Source of the DNA: Tsukamurella sputi
Lineage (GTDB): Bacteria > Actinomycetota > Actinomycetes > Mycobacteriales > Mycobacteriaceae
NCBI RefSeq assembly: GCF_007858445.1
Contig: NZ_VIGV01000006.1
Span: 1-64,000, forward strand
DNA: 64,000 nt
Direction: 5' to 3'
Shown here one piece after another: positions 1 to 7,610 of the stretch (its first letter is position 1; the number at the start of each line of letters is the position of its first letter). The notes under the pieces are model-generated. The model saw only the letters and a list, made by a program, of their open reading frames with translations. It was not told the DNA's origin and made no database searches. The position numbers were made by a program, and so were the translations under genes.

Positions 1-31
1 CGGAAACGATGTTCACGAGCAACCATCAGGT

Positions 32-119
32 GGGGCCAGATCAAACCGTCGCAACACCACCGGCGAGTCGCAAACGGGGCCAGGTCTAGCCGTCGAGCCG
101 GGGCCTCTTCAAGCTGTCA
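32..119. repeat. Three degenerate 20-bp direct repeats, possible IS21-type element end
   Basis: Three related 20-mers lie at 32-51, 76-95 and 100-119. All begin GGGGCC; the first two agree at 17 of 20 positions, the third is more diverged. Multiple short internal repeats near a terminus are a known feature of IS21-family elements, so this could be the remnant end of such an element lying left of the window. No istA or istB gene is visible here, so the assignment is inference. Confidence 0.35.
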
Positions 120-154
120 TAGCCAGGTGTGCGTGTCCTGGCAGGCTGGTCCGT

Positions 155-541
155 ATGGCCGATGAGGTGAGTGAGGATGACCTGGCGGGGATCCGCGCGC
201 GGTTCCTTCCCGGGTGGTGCGGGTCCCTGGATGTCGGGCCGGGCTGGTACCGGCTGATCGTCGATCTCGACCGGGAGCTGGGCGCGATCGACCCCGATTA
301 CCAGCTGGTGCAGGTCAAGGAGAAGTTCGGTGGGCTGCGGTACTACGTGGAGCTCGAACCGGACCGGCCCCGGCCGGGCTTCGACGAGTTGATCCGGGCG
401 GCTGAACGACGGTCGGAGCGGACCTGCGAGCAGTGCGGCCGCGGTGGCGGCCTCACGCGCCGCGGAAGCTGGGTCCGGACCCTATGTGCCGCGGACGCCG
501 CGGCGAGCGGATTCGTCCCCGACGAGGCCGCAGCCGACTAG
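155..541 (+). CDS. Small conserved hypothetical protein with Cys-pair motif
   Basis: A 128-residue soluble protein of unknown function. The middle carries a VKEKFGGLRYY segment, and the C-terminal third has a C-x2-C-G pair followed about 20 residues later by a single L-C, which looks like a reduced zinc-ribbon. I recall small phage- and island-borne hypothetical proteins with the same KEKFGGLR-plus-CxxC layout, but I know of no assigned role. It sits directly right of the repeats at 32-119 and points away from the next gene, in line with accessory DNA. There is no signal peptide or membrane segment. The ATG start is the first one after the repeats; no strong ribosome site is seen. Confidence 0.6.
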   Translation: MADEVSEDDLAGIRARFLPGWCGSLDVGPGWYRLIVDLDRELGAIDPDYQLVQVKEKFGGLRYYVELEPDRPRPGFDELIRAAERRSERTCEQCGRGGGLTRRGSWVRTLCAADAAASGFVPDEAAAD

Positions 542-570
542 AAGATCGGTGCGGGTCTGGTGCACGGTGG

Positions 571-927
571 TCAGTCGCGGGTGTCGCGCAGCGGATGGTC
601 GGCGATCCGGGTCCACGGCACCGTCGCGTCGTGATCGTCGAATGTGAGCGTGATGCCGACCTCGCGGACGCCGGCGGCGGTGAGGTGACGCTGGAGTGCG
701 GTGAGGACCTCGGCGGTCGTGCCGGCGCCGACTTCTGCGGCTGTCGTGGCCACTGCTTCGTCGAGTAGGTGTGCGGCCGTGCGGTACCGCTGATCGATCA
801 GGTCTATCTCGGCGGTGATGGCGTCCACCCGGGCCCGCCGGTCCGGGTCGGCGAGAATCCGCGCCAGCCGCTCATTGCCGGACACGAACCGCACCTCGTC
901 GCTACTTTCCGTCATGGTCGTCAGCAT
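571..927 (-). CDS. Hypothetical protein, 118 aa
   Basis: Unknown function. The protein is acidic, probably all-alpha over residues 15-80 (Ala/Leu/Glu-rich helices), with a short beta-like tail. No Cys, signal peptide or membrane segment is present. It is divergent from the gene beginning near 993, so the two share a short intergenic control region. An alternative ATG at 915 would shorten it by four residues. The good codon bias (GC-rich third positions on the minus strand) supports that it is real. It belongs to the same accessory cluster as the XRE/ImmA gene. Confidence 0.5.
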   Translation of the reverse strand: MLTTMTESSDEVRFVSGNERLARILADPDRRARVDAITAEIDLIDQRYRTAAHLLDEAVATTAAEVGAGTTAEVLTALQRHLTAAGVREVGITLTFDDHDATVPWTRIADHPLRDTRD

Positions 928-992
928 CCACGCTGGGCGCGACGTTTATCCGGGTGGACAAGTGCACCGGGCCGCGCGGATCATCGCCTTGC

Positions 993-1403
993 GTGGACGA
1001 GACGACTACCGGCACCGATGTGGGAGCGATACTCGATGAGCTGGTCGGGCCCTTCTACGACGCCGAAGGTGTCACCGGGTACCTCGGTCTGGACGGCGAT
1101 GACCTGGCGCGGATGGTCGCGGCGGAGCAGGTGATCTGTGCGCCGCTGGCCGGCGGCACCCCGGTATTCCCTGCGTGGCAGTTCCCCGACGGCCGCCGGG
1201 TGGATGAGTGGCTGCTGACCATCTGGCAGACCCTGCGGCGCGCCGCCGAGCCGTGGACGGCGGCCGGCTGGATGTGCGCGCCGTCAGCGGACCTCGACGA
1301 CCAGACGGCGATCACCTACCTCACCCGCGGCCCGCGTGATCCCCGCCGCCTGGATGTCGTCCTGGCACGGGCATCCGAGGACAGCGCCCACTGGATGCAG
1401 TAG
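993..1403 (+). CDS. Hypothetical protein, possible DNA-binding or antitoxin-like domain
   Basis: About 136 residues from a GTG at 993; an upstream GTG at 954 would add 13 poorly conserved-looking residues. The N-terminal half reads like a small helix-turn-helix (a V-x2-YLGL-x4-LARMV pattern followed by a PVFPAWQF segment), a layout I associate with actinobacterial antitoxin or excisionase-like proteins. The C-terminal part ends in a T-YL-x-RGPRDPRRLDVVLARA segment, loosely like the toxin-binding tail of Xre/MbcA/ParS-type antitoxins. No RES or other toxin domain is recognised next to it, so the antitoxin idea is speculative. It faces the two minus-strand genes that end at 1413 and 1800. Confidence 0.5.
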   Translation: MDETTTGTDVGAILDELVGPFYDAEGVTGYLGLDGDDLARMVAAEQVICAPLAGGTPVFPAWQFPDGRRVDEWLLTIWQTLRRAAEPWTAAGWMCAPSADLDDQTAITYLTRGPRDPRRLDVVLARASEDSAHWMQ

Positions 1404-1412
1404 GGCGCGGCA

Positions 1413-1781
1413 TCAGAGCGGTTGGTTGATACCGGTTTCGGCGGACTCTTCGGCGAGGACCTTGGCCGTGAGACCGCGGGCGTGTGCTGCGCGCCAGGCG
1501 GCGGCGAGGTTGTCGGCGCGGCTGTGCCAGGTCATCTCGCCGAGGTACTCGGCGTGTTTCTTCGTCGCATCGGTCCACCGCAGCTCCGCGTAGAGCCGCC
1601 GGTACTGGCACCGGAGGACCACCCGCCCGAGAGCGTCGGGTGCAGTGCGGATGACGCGGTTGTGGCGGCCGCCTGCGGCGTCGTCCTGCTCTTTGGCCTG
1701 CACCGCCTTGTTCGAACCGCGTGGGACTCGCCAGTGGTGGTCTTTGACCGCGTCCTTGCGGTTCCAGCCCCATCGCGACAT
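1413..1781 (-). CDS. Hypothetical basic protein downstream of XRE/ImmA gene
   Basis: A 122-residue protein of unknown function, rich in Arg, Lys, Trp and His in its first half (WGWNRKDAVKDHHWRVPRG) and helical in the second. It begins 18 nt after the stop of the XRE/ImmA gene on the same strand, so the two are probably co-transcribed and may be functionally paired, as genes next to ImmA-type peptidases often are. No membrane segment or known motif is seen. The ATG at 1781 is the only good start between the two genes. Confidence 0.55.
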   Translation of the reverse strand: MSRWGWNRKDAVKDHHWRVPRGSNKAVQAKEQDDAAGGRHNRVIRTAPDALGRVVLRCQYRRLYAELRWTDATKKHAEYLGEMTWHSRADNLAAAWRAAHARGLTAKVLAEESAETGINQPL

Positions 1782-1799
1782 CCCCGGCGGCCCGCTGTG

Positions 1800-2915
1800 T
1801 TAGACGACGGTCAGGTGCCGGCTGCCGGCGGTAGCACCTTCGGGTGCACCGAACAGGCTGGTGCGGCGGTCGGGGCTCAGCAGTGTCAGGGCGTCGAGCT
1901 CGGTGGTGCTGTATCCGTCGGTGGCGAGTTGGGCGAGGACATCGCGGGCGAGCTCGGGGGTCTCTGCAGGGACACCGGGCCGGGCGCCGTACATCCGGCC
2001 GGTCTCGTTGAGCAGGCGGAACATCGCCCGGTACTGCCGGTCGGAGAGCACGCCACGCTCACGGGCACGGACGACGAGCGAGGACTCGCTCACCCCCCAG
2101 TCCAGGCGCAGCTCGTCGAGCTCGTGGACGGTCCGGGTCGAGACCCGGTCCAGCGCCGGGCCGATGTCATCGACCGGCGCGAGGAACTCGGCAGCGAAAA
2201 CATCCGCCCGTCGTTCGGTTTCGGCTGGGCTGACCAGGGTCATCGCATCCATCACCAGGTGCCCGAGTTCGTGCGCGAGGGTCATGCGCATCCGGTCCGG
2301 CGGCAGGGCAGAGTTGACGTACACCAGGTGCGGGTGATGCGCGGTGGCGCGCAGGGTGACCGCGTCGATCTCGCGGTCGTGGAAGTCCTCGACGACGACG
2401 AAGACCCCGGCCCCTTCCAGCAGTTCGACCATTGATCGGATGGGCCCGGCGATCCGCCAGAGCCGGCGTAGAACCTGCGCGACGGTGATCTCGCCGAGCT
2501 CGGCGGCGTAGTCCCCGGGGTCGAGATCCGGCAGCGCCAGCGCCGGATCGAGGTCGGTGTGGGCCACGACCCGACCGAGCCGCATCGCGACCAGGTTGGC
2601 GCGCGCCCAGACGCGGTCGCGCTTCCACTCCGCAGTAGTGGCGTTGGCGCGGAAGTGCGTGCCCTGCGCAGGGGAGCGCTCGAACGCGACGCACAGAGCA
2701 TCCACTGGGCATTGCAATGCCCGCGCGTAGTCGTCGAGCGCCTTACCCGCCAAGGGCAGCGCACCGGCCTCGACCCGGGTGACGTGCGATCCGGAGACCC
2801 CGGCCTCCTCCGCGAGCCGCTTCTTCGACCAGCCGTGCGCCAGTCGCGTCAGCGCAACCATCACCGGGTTCGCCTCGGCCTGCGAGAAGAGTGCCGTCAC
2901 CCAGATCGCCTCCAT
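1800..2915 (-). CDS. XRE-type regulator fused to ImmA/IrrE metallopeptidase
   Basis: A 371-residue protein with an N-terminal Cro/CI-type helix-turn-helix (roughly residues 18-75, including KKRLAEEAGVSGSHVTRVEAG) and a central zinc-peptidase motif HELGH at residues 215-219, the signature of the ImmA/IrrE (COG2856) family. Such fusions typically act as stress- or phage-responsive regulators: the peptidase cleaves a repressor or antitoxin, and the HTH sets the target. The reading frame stays open to 3020, but the ATG at 2915 is chosen because a GAGGGAT ribosome site precedes it and the added 35 residues look non-coding. It is followed by a small gene at 1413-1781, and divergently faces the Tn554-like operon across a 260-bp region containing a palindrome at 3050. 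Confidence 0.85.
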   Translation of the reverse strand: MEAIWVTALFSQAEANPVMVALTRLAHGWSKKRLAEEAGVSGSHVTRVEAGALPLAGKALDDYARALQCPVDALCVAFERSPAQGTHFRANATTAEWKRDRVWARANLVAMRLGRVVAHTDLDPALALPDLDPGDYAAELGEITVAQVLRRLWRIAGPIRSMVELLEGAGVFVVVEDFHDREIDAVTLRATAHHPHLVYVNSALPPDRMRMTLAHELGHLVMDAMTLVSPAETERRADVFAAEFLAPVDDIGPALDRVSTRTVHELDELRLDWGVSESSLVVRARERGVLSDRQYRAMFRLLNETGRMYGARPGVPAETPELARDVLAQLATDGYSTTELDALTLLSPDRRTSLFGAPEGATAGSRHLTVV

Positions 2916-3049
2916 ATCCCTCGATCGGTCCCTGCGCTCCACGCTATCGCTGCAGCACCGCAAATCCGTGCAGAAACACCGTGTGAACTGCGATTTTCCT
3001 ACCGGCCCGGTTATCTGCACCTGAGACGCAAGTGACTGGTGTGACGCCC

Positions 3050-3065
3050 ATCTCGTGCGCGAGAT
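3050..3065. promoter_or_regulatory. Palindrome between divergent operons, candidate operator
   Basis: The sequence ATCTCG-TGCG-CGAGAT is a perfect inverted repeat with six-base arms and a 4-nt spacer. It lies between the divergent XRE/ImmA gene and the recombinase operon, where a repressor such as the neighbouring XRE protein could act on both. The rest of 2916-3177 shows no gene; a weak TTGTCT element near 3108 is the only promoter-like feature I see. Confidence 0.35.
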
Positions 3066-3177
3066 CGAGCCGAGCCGGTGTGGACAATTCTGCAGGTCAC
3101 GGCGTGTTGTCTACCTGAGAACTGTACCACGTTAGGCAAAATTCCACGCAAGTAATTACATCGAGAGGAGACAGATC

Positions 3178-3882
3178 GTGACGACACTCATGGACGACCT
3201 CAACCCGCTGCAGGGAACGGTGTCCCGGAAGGAGGCGCAGCGTATCCTGCGTCCGGTGACGATCGGCGTCGGCGCGCTGCTGCTGGCCGCAGTCGATCAC
3301 TGGAACACGCTCATGGCGGAGCAGCCGGCGCACCTGCGGACGGTGCTGCAACCGCTGCTGCGGGGCAGCCACGTCGCGGCGTTCGTCTCCGCCGGCACCA
3401 ACGTCTGGCTGAGCACCCAGGGGATGCATCCGCCCGGACACCTGGTCAAACGGCCCTACCAGTGGTCGGAGGTGAGCAGTCACGGCCGCACCTACCTGGC
3501 GATCCATCACAAGGAGATGGAGGGCACCAACACCCGGCGCAAGGCGTTCATCAAGCAGGATTCACAGACCCTGCAGCTGGTGGGCGATCCCACGCACTGC
3601 GAACTGACCTGGGACTACGACGCGGCCACCGATTCGCACGTGCGGCGGATCTGGGTCAGCGCCCCTGGCGTGCACTGGGAACGGTTCGAGGTGCCGATGG
3701 ATCGGGTGCAGGAGCGGTACGCCTCCTGGCGCAAACGGGACGTACGGTGGCTGCCCGGGCGGCTACCCGCCGACGACCTCGTCGGCACCGAGGATCTCGT
3801 ACGCGATGAGCAGGATCGGCGGCGCACCGACATCAAGACCCGCCGGCCGCGCCGCGACGACGTCATCGAGGACCAGCGATGA
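3178..3882 (+). CDS. Unknown first gene of Tn554-like operon
   Basis: A 234-residue protein I do not recognise. It has a short hydrophobic helix near residues 28-42 that is too weak for a membrane span, a central region rich in Trp, His and Tyr, and a strongly charged tail ending in several Arg/Asp clusters. The GTG start is set by a strong AGAGGAGAC ribosome site just upstream. Its stop codon overlaps the recombinase ATG (ATGA at 3879-3882), which indicates translational coupling and a function tied to transposition or element maintenance. Canonical Tn554 lacks such a gene, so it may be an accessory factor typical of actinobacterial versions of the element. Confidence 0.7.
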   Translation: MTTLMDDLNPLQGTVSRKEAQRILRPVTIGVGALLLAAVDHWNTLMAEQPAHLRTVLQPLLRGSHVAAFVSAGTNVWLSTQGMHPPGHLVKRPYQWSEVSSHGRTYLAIHHKEMEGTNTRRKAFIKQDSQTLQLVGDPTHCELTWDYDAATDSHVRRIWVSAPGVHWERFEVPMDRVQERYASWRKRDVRWLPGRLPADDLVGTEDLVRDEQDRRRTDIKTRRPRRDDVIEDQR

Positions 3883-5003
3883 GGGCCGCCGCGGTCACTG
3901 TTCACGGGGTCCGGTCGTGGACGGTCGTCGACGACCAGGGCCTGCCGGTGCCCGAGATCGAGCAGTTCCTGCACTGGCAGCGGGCGATCGGACGTTCCCA
4001 GAACACCGTCCGCTCGTACGCACGGCACTTGAGTCAGTTCTACCGCTGGCTCGCTGCCCGGGGAATCTCATGGGATGAGCTGGATTTCCATCAGCTGTGC
4101 GATTTCGTCGCCGTCCTCACCGCAGGACTGCCGCCGCTGCCGTCACGGTGCGGGGGCCGTGCACCCGGCACCGTGAAAGCGGTCAGTGCCGCGGTACGTG
4201 AGTTCTACGAGTTCCACCGCGTCGAGGGCCGGGGACCGCAGAATTTGGTGCTGACCCGCAATCCGTCGAAGTTGCCGCGGCGAGCGCACAGCTTCCTCGC
4301 CCACCTCGAGCAGCGCCGTCCCCGCGAGGTCTCCCGCCTGGCCCGGCCCGACCGGCAGCCGGCCGAGACGGTACAGGTGATCGACTTCGAAACCGACTTC
4401 GCCAAGCTGCTCGCCGCGGCGTCGACCACCCGTGACCGGCTGCTGCTGTCGGCGCAGTACGACCTGGGCCTGCGGGTCGGCCAAGCGCTCGGCCTGCGTC
4501 ACGGCGACCTGAACCCGATGCGCCGACAGGTGGTGATCTGCCGGCGCGACGACAACGCCAACGGCGCCCTGTCGAAGCAGAAGACCCAGTTCATCGTCGA
4601 CGCGCCGCGGCGGTTCTTCGACCTGTATGCCGCGTACCTTCTCGGTGAGGTCGCCCACGTCGACAGCGATTACGTGTTCGTCAACCTCTCCCGCCCACCC
4701 GTCGGTGGTCCGATGACCTACTCCAACGCTTACCAGCTCATCGAACGGATCGGCGCCGCCGCCGGGATCGACGATCTCAACCCGCACATGCTCCGCCACA
4801 CCCACGCCACCGCCCTGGCCAAGGCCGGATGGACCTCCGCCGAGATCGCCGCCCGCCTCGGCCAATCCCACTCAGCGAGCGCCGACGTGTACATCCACCT
4901 CGCCAGCGACGACCTCGCCGAAAAGCTCCGTCACACCGAGCATCTGGTCTGGCGTGAACCGCAGCAGCACCGCGTGAAGGGAGACGGCGATGGCACGCGG
5001 TAA
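3879..5003 (+). CDS. tnpA: Tyrosine recombinase, TnpA-like
   Basis: A 374-residue site-specific recombinase of the lambda-integrase family. Residues 25-110 form the SAM-like core-binding domain (QNTVRSYARHLSQFYRWLAARG), and residues 170-360 the catalytic domain with Arg199 in LGLRVGQALGLR, the H-x2-R box His303/Arg306 in HMLRHTHATAL, and the nucleophile Tyr338 in ADVYIHL. It cuts and rejoins DNA through a phosphotyrosine link. It is coupled by ATGA overlap to the preceding gene and overlaps the next recombinase by 14 bases, the arrangement seen for Tn554 tnpA-tnpB. All catalytic residues are present, so the enzyme is probably active. Confidence 0.85.
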   Translation: MRAAAVTVHGVRSWTVVDDQGLPVPEIEQFLHWQRAIGRSQNTVRSYARHLSQFYRWLAARGISWDELDFHQLCDFVAVLTAGLPPLPSRCGGRAPGTVKAVSAAVREFYEFHRVEGRGPQNLVLTRNPSKLPRRAHSFLAHLEQRRPREVSRLARPDRQPAETVQVIDFETDFAKLLAAASTTRDRLLLSAQYDLGLRVGQALGLRHGDLNPMRRQVVICRRDDNANGALSKQKTQFIVDAPRRFFDLYAAYLLGEVAHVDSDYVFVNLSRPPVGGPMTYSNAYQLIERIGAAAGIDDLNPHMLRHTHATALAKAGWTSAEIAARLGQSHSASADVYIHLASDDLAEKLRHTEHLVWREPQQHRVKGDGDGTR

Positions 5004-6990
5004 CGGCGAGCGCGCCCGGTCGGGGCGCAACGATATCTCCGCTCTGCAGGTGCCGGACGGGCCCTGGTGCGCGCCGACGTGGCCGGTCGTCGATGTCGCC
5101 GGCGACCGCCGCCGCGCCGCCACCGACCCCTGCGCCGTCATCGAGTGCAACGGCGAACGGTACTGGCTCGGCGGCCCCGGCGGACGCGCCGGCGCCACCT
5201 CGGGGCTGTGCTACGCCCACTACTTCCAGTGGTTCCGTGCCGGACAGCCCGCCGACTTCGACGCCTGGGCCGCCATCAGCGCCCTGCCTGTCGGCGCGAC
5301 GCGCGGCCGGCCTGCCACCACCCAGGCGGTCGACTTCCGCCGCATCCCAGCGGCTGCTGCTGACGAAATCCGGTTCGTCGCCGCCACCAAGATCGGCCGC
5401 GGCGACTGGACCCCCAACACCGGACTGCGCCGCGTCCTGATCGTTCTCATCGACGTCGCCGACGGGCGGATCACGAGCTCCCTGACCGAACGCCCCGTCG
5501 ACGACTGGCTGCTGCTGTGCCGGCAATACTGGCCCTACACCAACTTCGACTCCCTCTGCGCGCCCTACATCCGCAGGTTCTTCCGGCTCCTGCACGGGGC
5601 CACCGACCCCGACCCGTGGGCGGCGGACCACTGGCGATGGCGCGACGGATTCGAGTTCGTCCTCGACACCACCCAGGCCGGGGCGACACGAACCGCCGTC
5701 GACTGGGCCACCGTCCCGGTGCCCTGGCTCAAGGACGCCGTCAAACGCCTCGCCCGCCAACAGCTGTCCACCTCCAGCATGTCCTGGGGAACACTCACCC
5801 AGTGGCTGCGCGCCACCCGCCAACTCGCCCAGTTCCTCACCCTCGACGGAACCGTCCCCGAACCATCGGTGGTCACCAGAACGGTGTTCCTCGACTACCT
5901 CGAATGGACCCGCCGCCCCGACACCAAGGCGAACCCCCAACTCGCGAACACCGCCGCCTACCTGCTGGAAACACTGCGCGACTGCGGACTCGTCAACGAC
6001 CTGGGATCAGCGGTCTTCCTGCGCCGCGGCGAGAACGTCCACCGCAAGACCCGCCGGCCGAGGCCCTTCCCACCCGACGTCATCGAACGCATCGATACCC
6101 TGATCGTCGACAACCCGGACACCGATCCCACTCTCCGGGCGATGATCGCCACCACACGATGGGCCGGGTGCCGCATCTCCGAACTCGTCAGCCTCCCGAT
6201 CGACTGCCTCCAACACAGCGACCAGGGGTACTGGATCGAATACTGGATGACCAAAACCAGTGCCTGGCGCCGGTTTCCCGTCCCCGACAGTCTCGCTACG
6301 ATTATCCGCGACCAGCAGACCCGCGTCCGCGACACCTACGGGCCCGACGCCGAACACCTCTTCCCCGGCGCCCGATCCCGCGCCGCCGCCGGCCGCACCC
6401 AGCCCTGGTCCACCAGCGGCCTACGGCACCGCCTCGCCGCACTCTTCCGCGAGCACGACATCACCACCTCCATCACCACCGGCGAGAAGATCTCCGGAGG
6501 CGACGTCCACCGCTTCCGCCACACCATCGGGATGAACCTGCTCAACAACGGATGGACCCAACCGGAAGTCCGCGACTTCCTCGGCCACCACAGCGACACC
6601 ATGACCGCAACCTACGCCCGCATCACCGACGACACCCTCGCCCGGAAAGCCCGGCAATTCTGGGACACCAACCCCGACAACGGCGCTGACGCCACCGTCG
6701 AGCGACTGCGAGCCCGCTTCACCACCGCACTGCCGAACGGGTTCTGCACGCTCCCCGCGACGCAACGCTGCGAATTCCGCCCGAACCCCTGCATCGACTG
6801 CTCCTTCCACGACCCCGGCGGCCGCACCTTCCTCGGCGCGCACATCACCCACCGCGACCAGCTCAAACAACTCGCCGCCCAAGCACAGGAAAACGGCGAC
6901 AGCCAGGCAGCGGAACTGAACAAGAGCATGCTCGACAAGGTCACCAAGCTCATCGACGAAATCAGACCAGACGCGCAGGAACCCAGGTGA
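4990..6990 (+). CDS. tnpB: Tyrosine recombinase, TnpB-like
   Basis: A 666-residue recombinase, nearly twice the length of an ordinary integrase, as in Tn554 TnpB (about 630 aa). The N-terminal 240 residues are specific to this family. A core-binding domain follows at about 250-340, then the catalytic domain with Arg395 (GCRISELVSLP), His507-x2-Arg510 (HRFRHTIGM) and Tyr542 (ATYARI). The C-terminus carries four Cys spaced like a metal-binding knuckle (about residues 580-605, ending C-x2-C) and a charged helix. The start ATG lies inside the end of tnpA, and the stop overlaps the tnpC GTG. Codon choice (many GAA, CTC, CAA) differs from the core chromosome, in line with transfer. Confidence 0.85.
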   Translation: MARGNGERARSGRNDISALQVPDGPWCAPTWPVVDVAGDRRRAATDPCAVIECNGERYWLGGPGGRAGATSGLCYAHYFQWFRAGQPADFDAWAAISALPVGATRGRPATTQAVDFRRIPAAAADEIRFVAATKIGRGDWTPNTGLRRVLIVLIDVADGRITSSLTERPVDDWLLLCRQYWPYTNFDSLCAPYIRRFFRLLHGATDPDPWAADHWRWRDGFEFVLDTTQAGATRTAVDWATVPVPWLKDAVKRLARQQLSTSSMSWGTLTQWLRATRQLAQFLTLDGTVPEPSVVTRTVFLDYLEWTRRPDTKANPQLANTAAYLLETLRDCGLVNDLGSAVFLRRGENVHRKTRRPRPFPPDVIERIDTLIVDNPDTDPTLRAMIATTRWAGCRISELVSLPIDCLQHSDQGYWIEYWMTKTSAWRRFPVPDSLATIIRDQQTRVRDTYGPDAEHLFPGARSRAAAGRTQPWSTSGLRHRLAALFREHDITTSITTGEKISGGDVHRFRHTIGMNLLNNGWTQPEVRDFLGHHSDTMTATYARITDDTLARKARQFWDTNPDNGADATVERLRARFTTALPNGFCTLPATQRCEFRPNPCIDCSFHDPGGRTFLGAHITHRDQLKQLAAQAQENGDSQAAELNKSMLDKVTKLIDEIRPDAQEPR

Positions 6991-7448
6991 GCGAAGGCGA
7001 CCGCGATCACCGCACAGCCCGCCTCACCGCGGCCGCCGCCGCCCGCACAACCAGCGCGACCGCCCGCGCACGCCGAGCCATCACCCGGCTGCACAACACC
7101 GGACACCCCGTCACCTTCGTCGCCGTCGCCCGAGCCGCCGACGTCTCAACCAGCTTCCTCTACAAGCACCCCCAGCTCCGACAGGAAATCGACGCGAAAC
7201 GCGGCACCGCCCCCACTGGAACCGAACGCTCCACCGCCGCCAGCGCGGAATCCCTCCGCACCAAACTCGCCACCGCGATCGACCGCAACCGTCAGTTGAC
7301 CGAACTGCTCGAGCAACTACGCACCGAGAACGAGGCGCTCCGCAGCCGACTCCTCGACCTGGGAACCCGGCCACCGGCCACGCAAGAAGCCCGTCGAGGA
7401 GAACCTGCAGATAACCCGACCACCACAGGGCCACAACAGCCACGATGA
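6987..7448 (+). CDS. tnpC: TnpC-like transposition accessory protein (DUF6262 type)
   Basis: A 153-residue basic protein. Residues 15-65 form a small helix-turn-helix (the RRAITRLHNTGHPVTFVAVA stretch followed by ADVSTSFLYKHP), and residues 85-125 a heptad-like coiled coil. This layout matches TnpC of Tn554-type elements, now grouped as DUF6262, which influences the efficiency and orientation of transposition. The GTG start overlaps the tnpB stop (GTGA). The last 25 residues are low-complexity. Low sequence conservation in this family makes the call depend mostly on context, size and the HTH-plus-coil pattern. Confidence 0.75.
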   Translation: MSEGDRDHRTARLTAAAAARTTSATARARRAITRLHNTGHPVTFVAVARAADVSTSFLYKHPQLRQEIDAKRGTAPTGTERSTAASAESLRTKLATAIDRNRQLTELLEQLRTENEALRSRLLDLGTRPPATQEARRGEPADNPTTTGPQQPR

Positions 7449-7610
7449 CCCCCGTCAGCCACGTCGCGGACAGTCAGGAGGCTCCTATAGATATCGAATC
7501 TCCTAGGCTCCACAATCACTTCGTATGCGATCACAGGCGGTTTCCGGTTCATCCGGGAGCCGCCTTCGTCGTATCCGGTGGTTGGACTGAGACGGGGAGG
7601 CTTCCTGGGC

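Larger units (their letters stand above)
3178..7448 (+). mobile_element. Tn554-like site-specific transposition operon (tnpA-tnpB-tnpC plus unknown first gene)
   Basis: Four plus-strand genes overlap head to tail: an unknown 234-aa gene, a 374-aa tyrosine recombinase, a 666-aa tyrosine recombinase and a 153-aa basic coiled-coil protein. The sizes and order of the last three match TnpA (about 360 aa), TnpB (about 630 aa) and TnpC (about 125 aa) of Tn554 of Staphylococcus and its relatives. Tn554 elements have no inverted terminal repeats, so the ends cannot be read off here; the range given covers only the operon. No resistance cargo is recognised between it and the chromosomal gene at 7611. 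Confidence 0.75.

Noticed and set aside
7490-7530. Short palindromic hexamers (GATATC, CCTAGG) after tnpC considered as transposon end
   Set aside because: Too short and no matching copy on the left side; Tn554-type elements have no terminal inverted repeats anyway.
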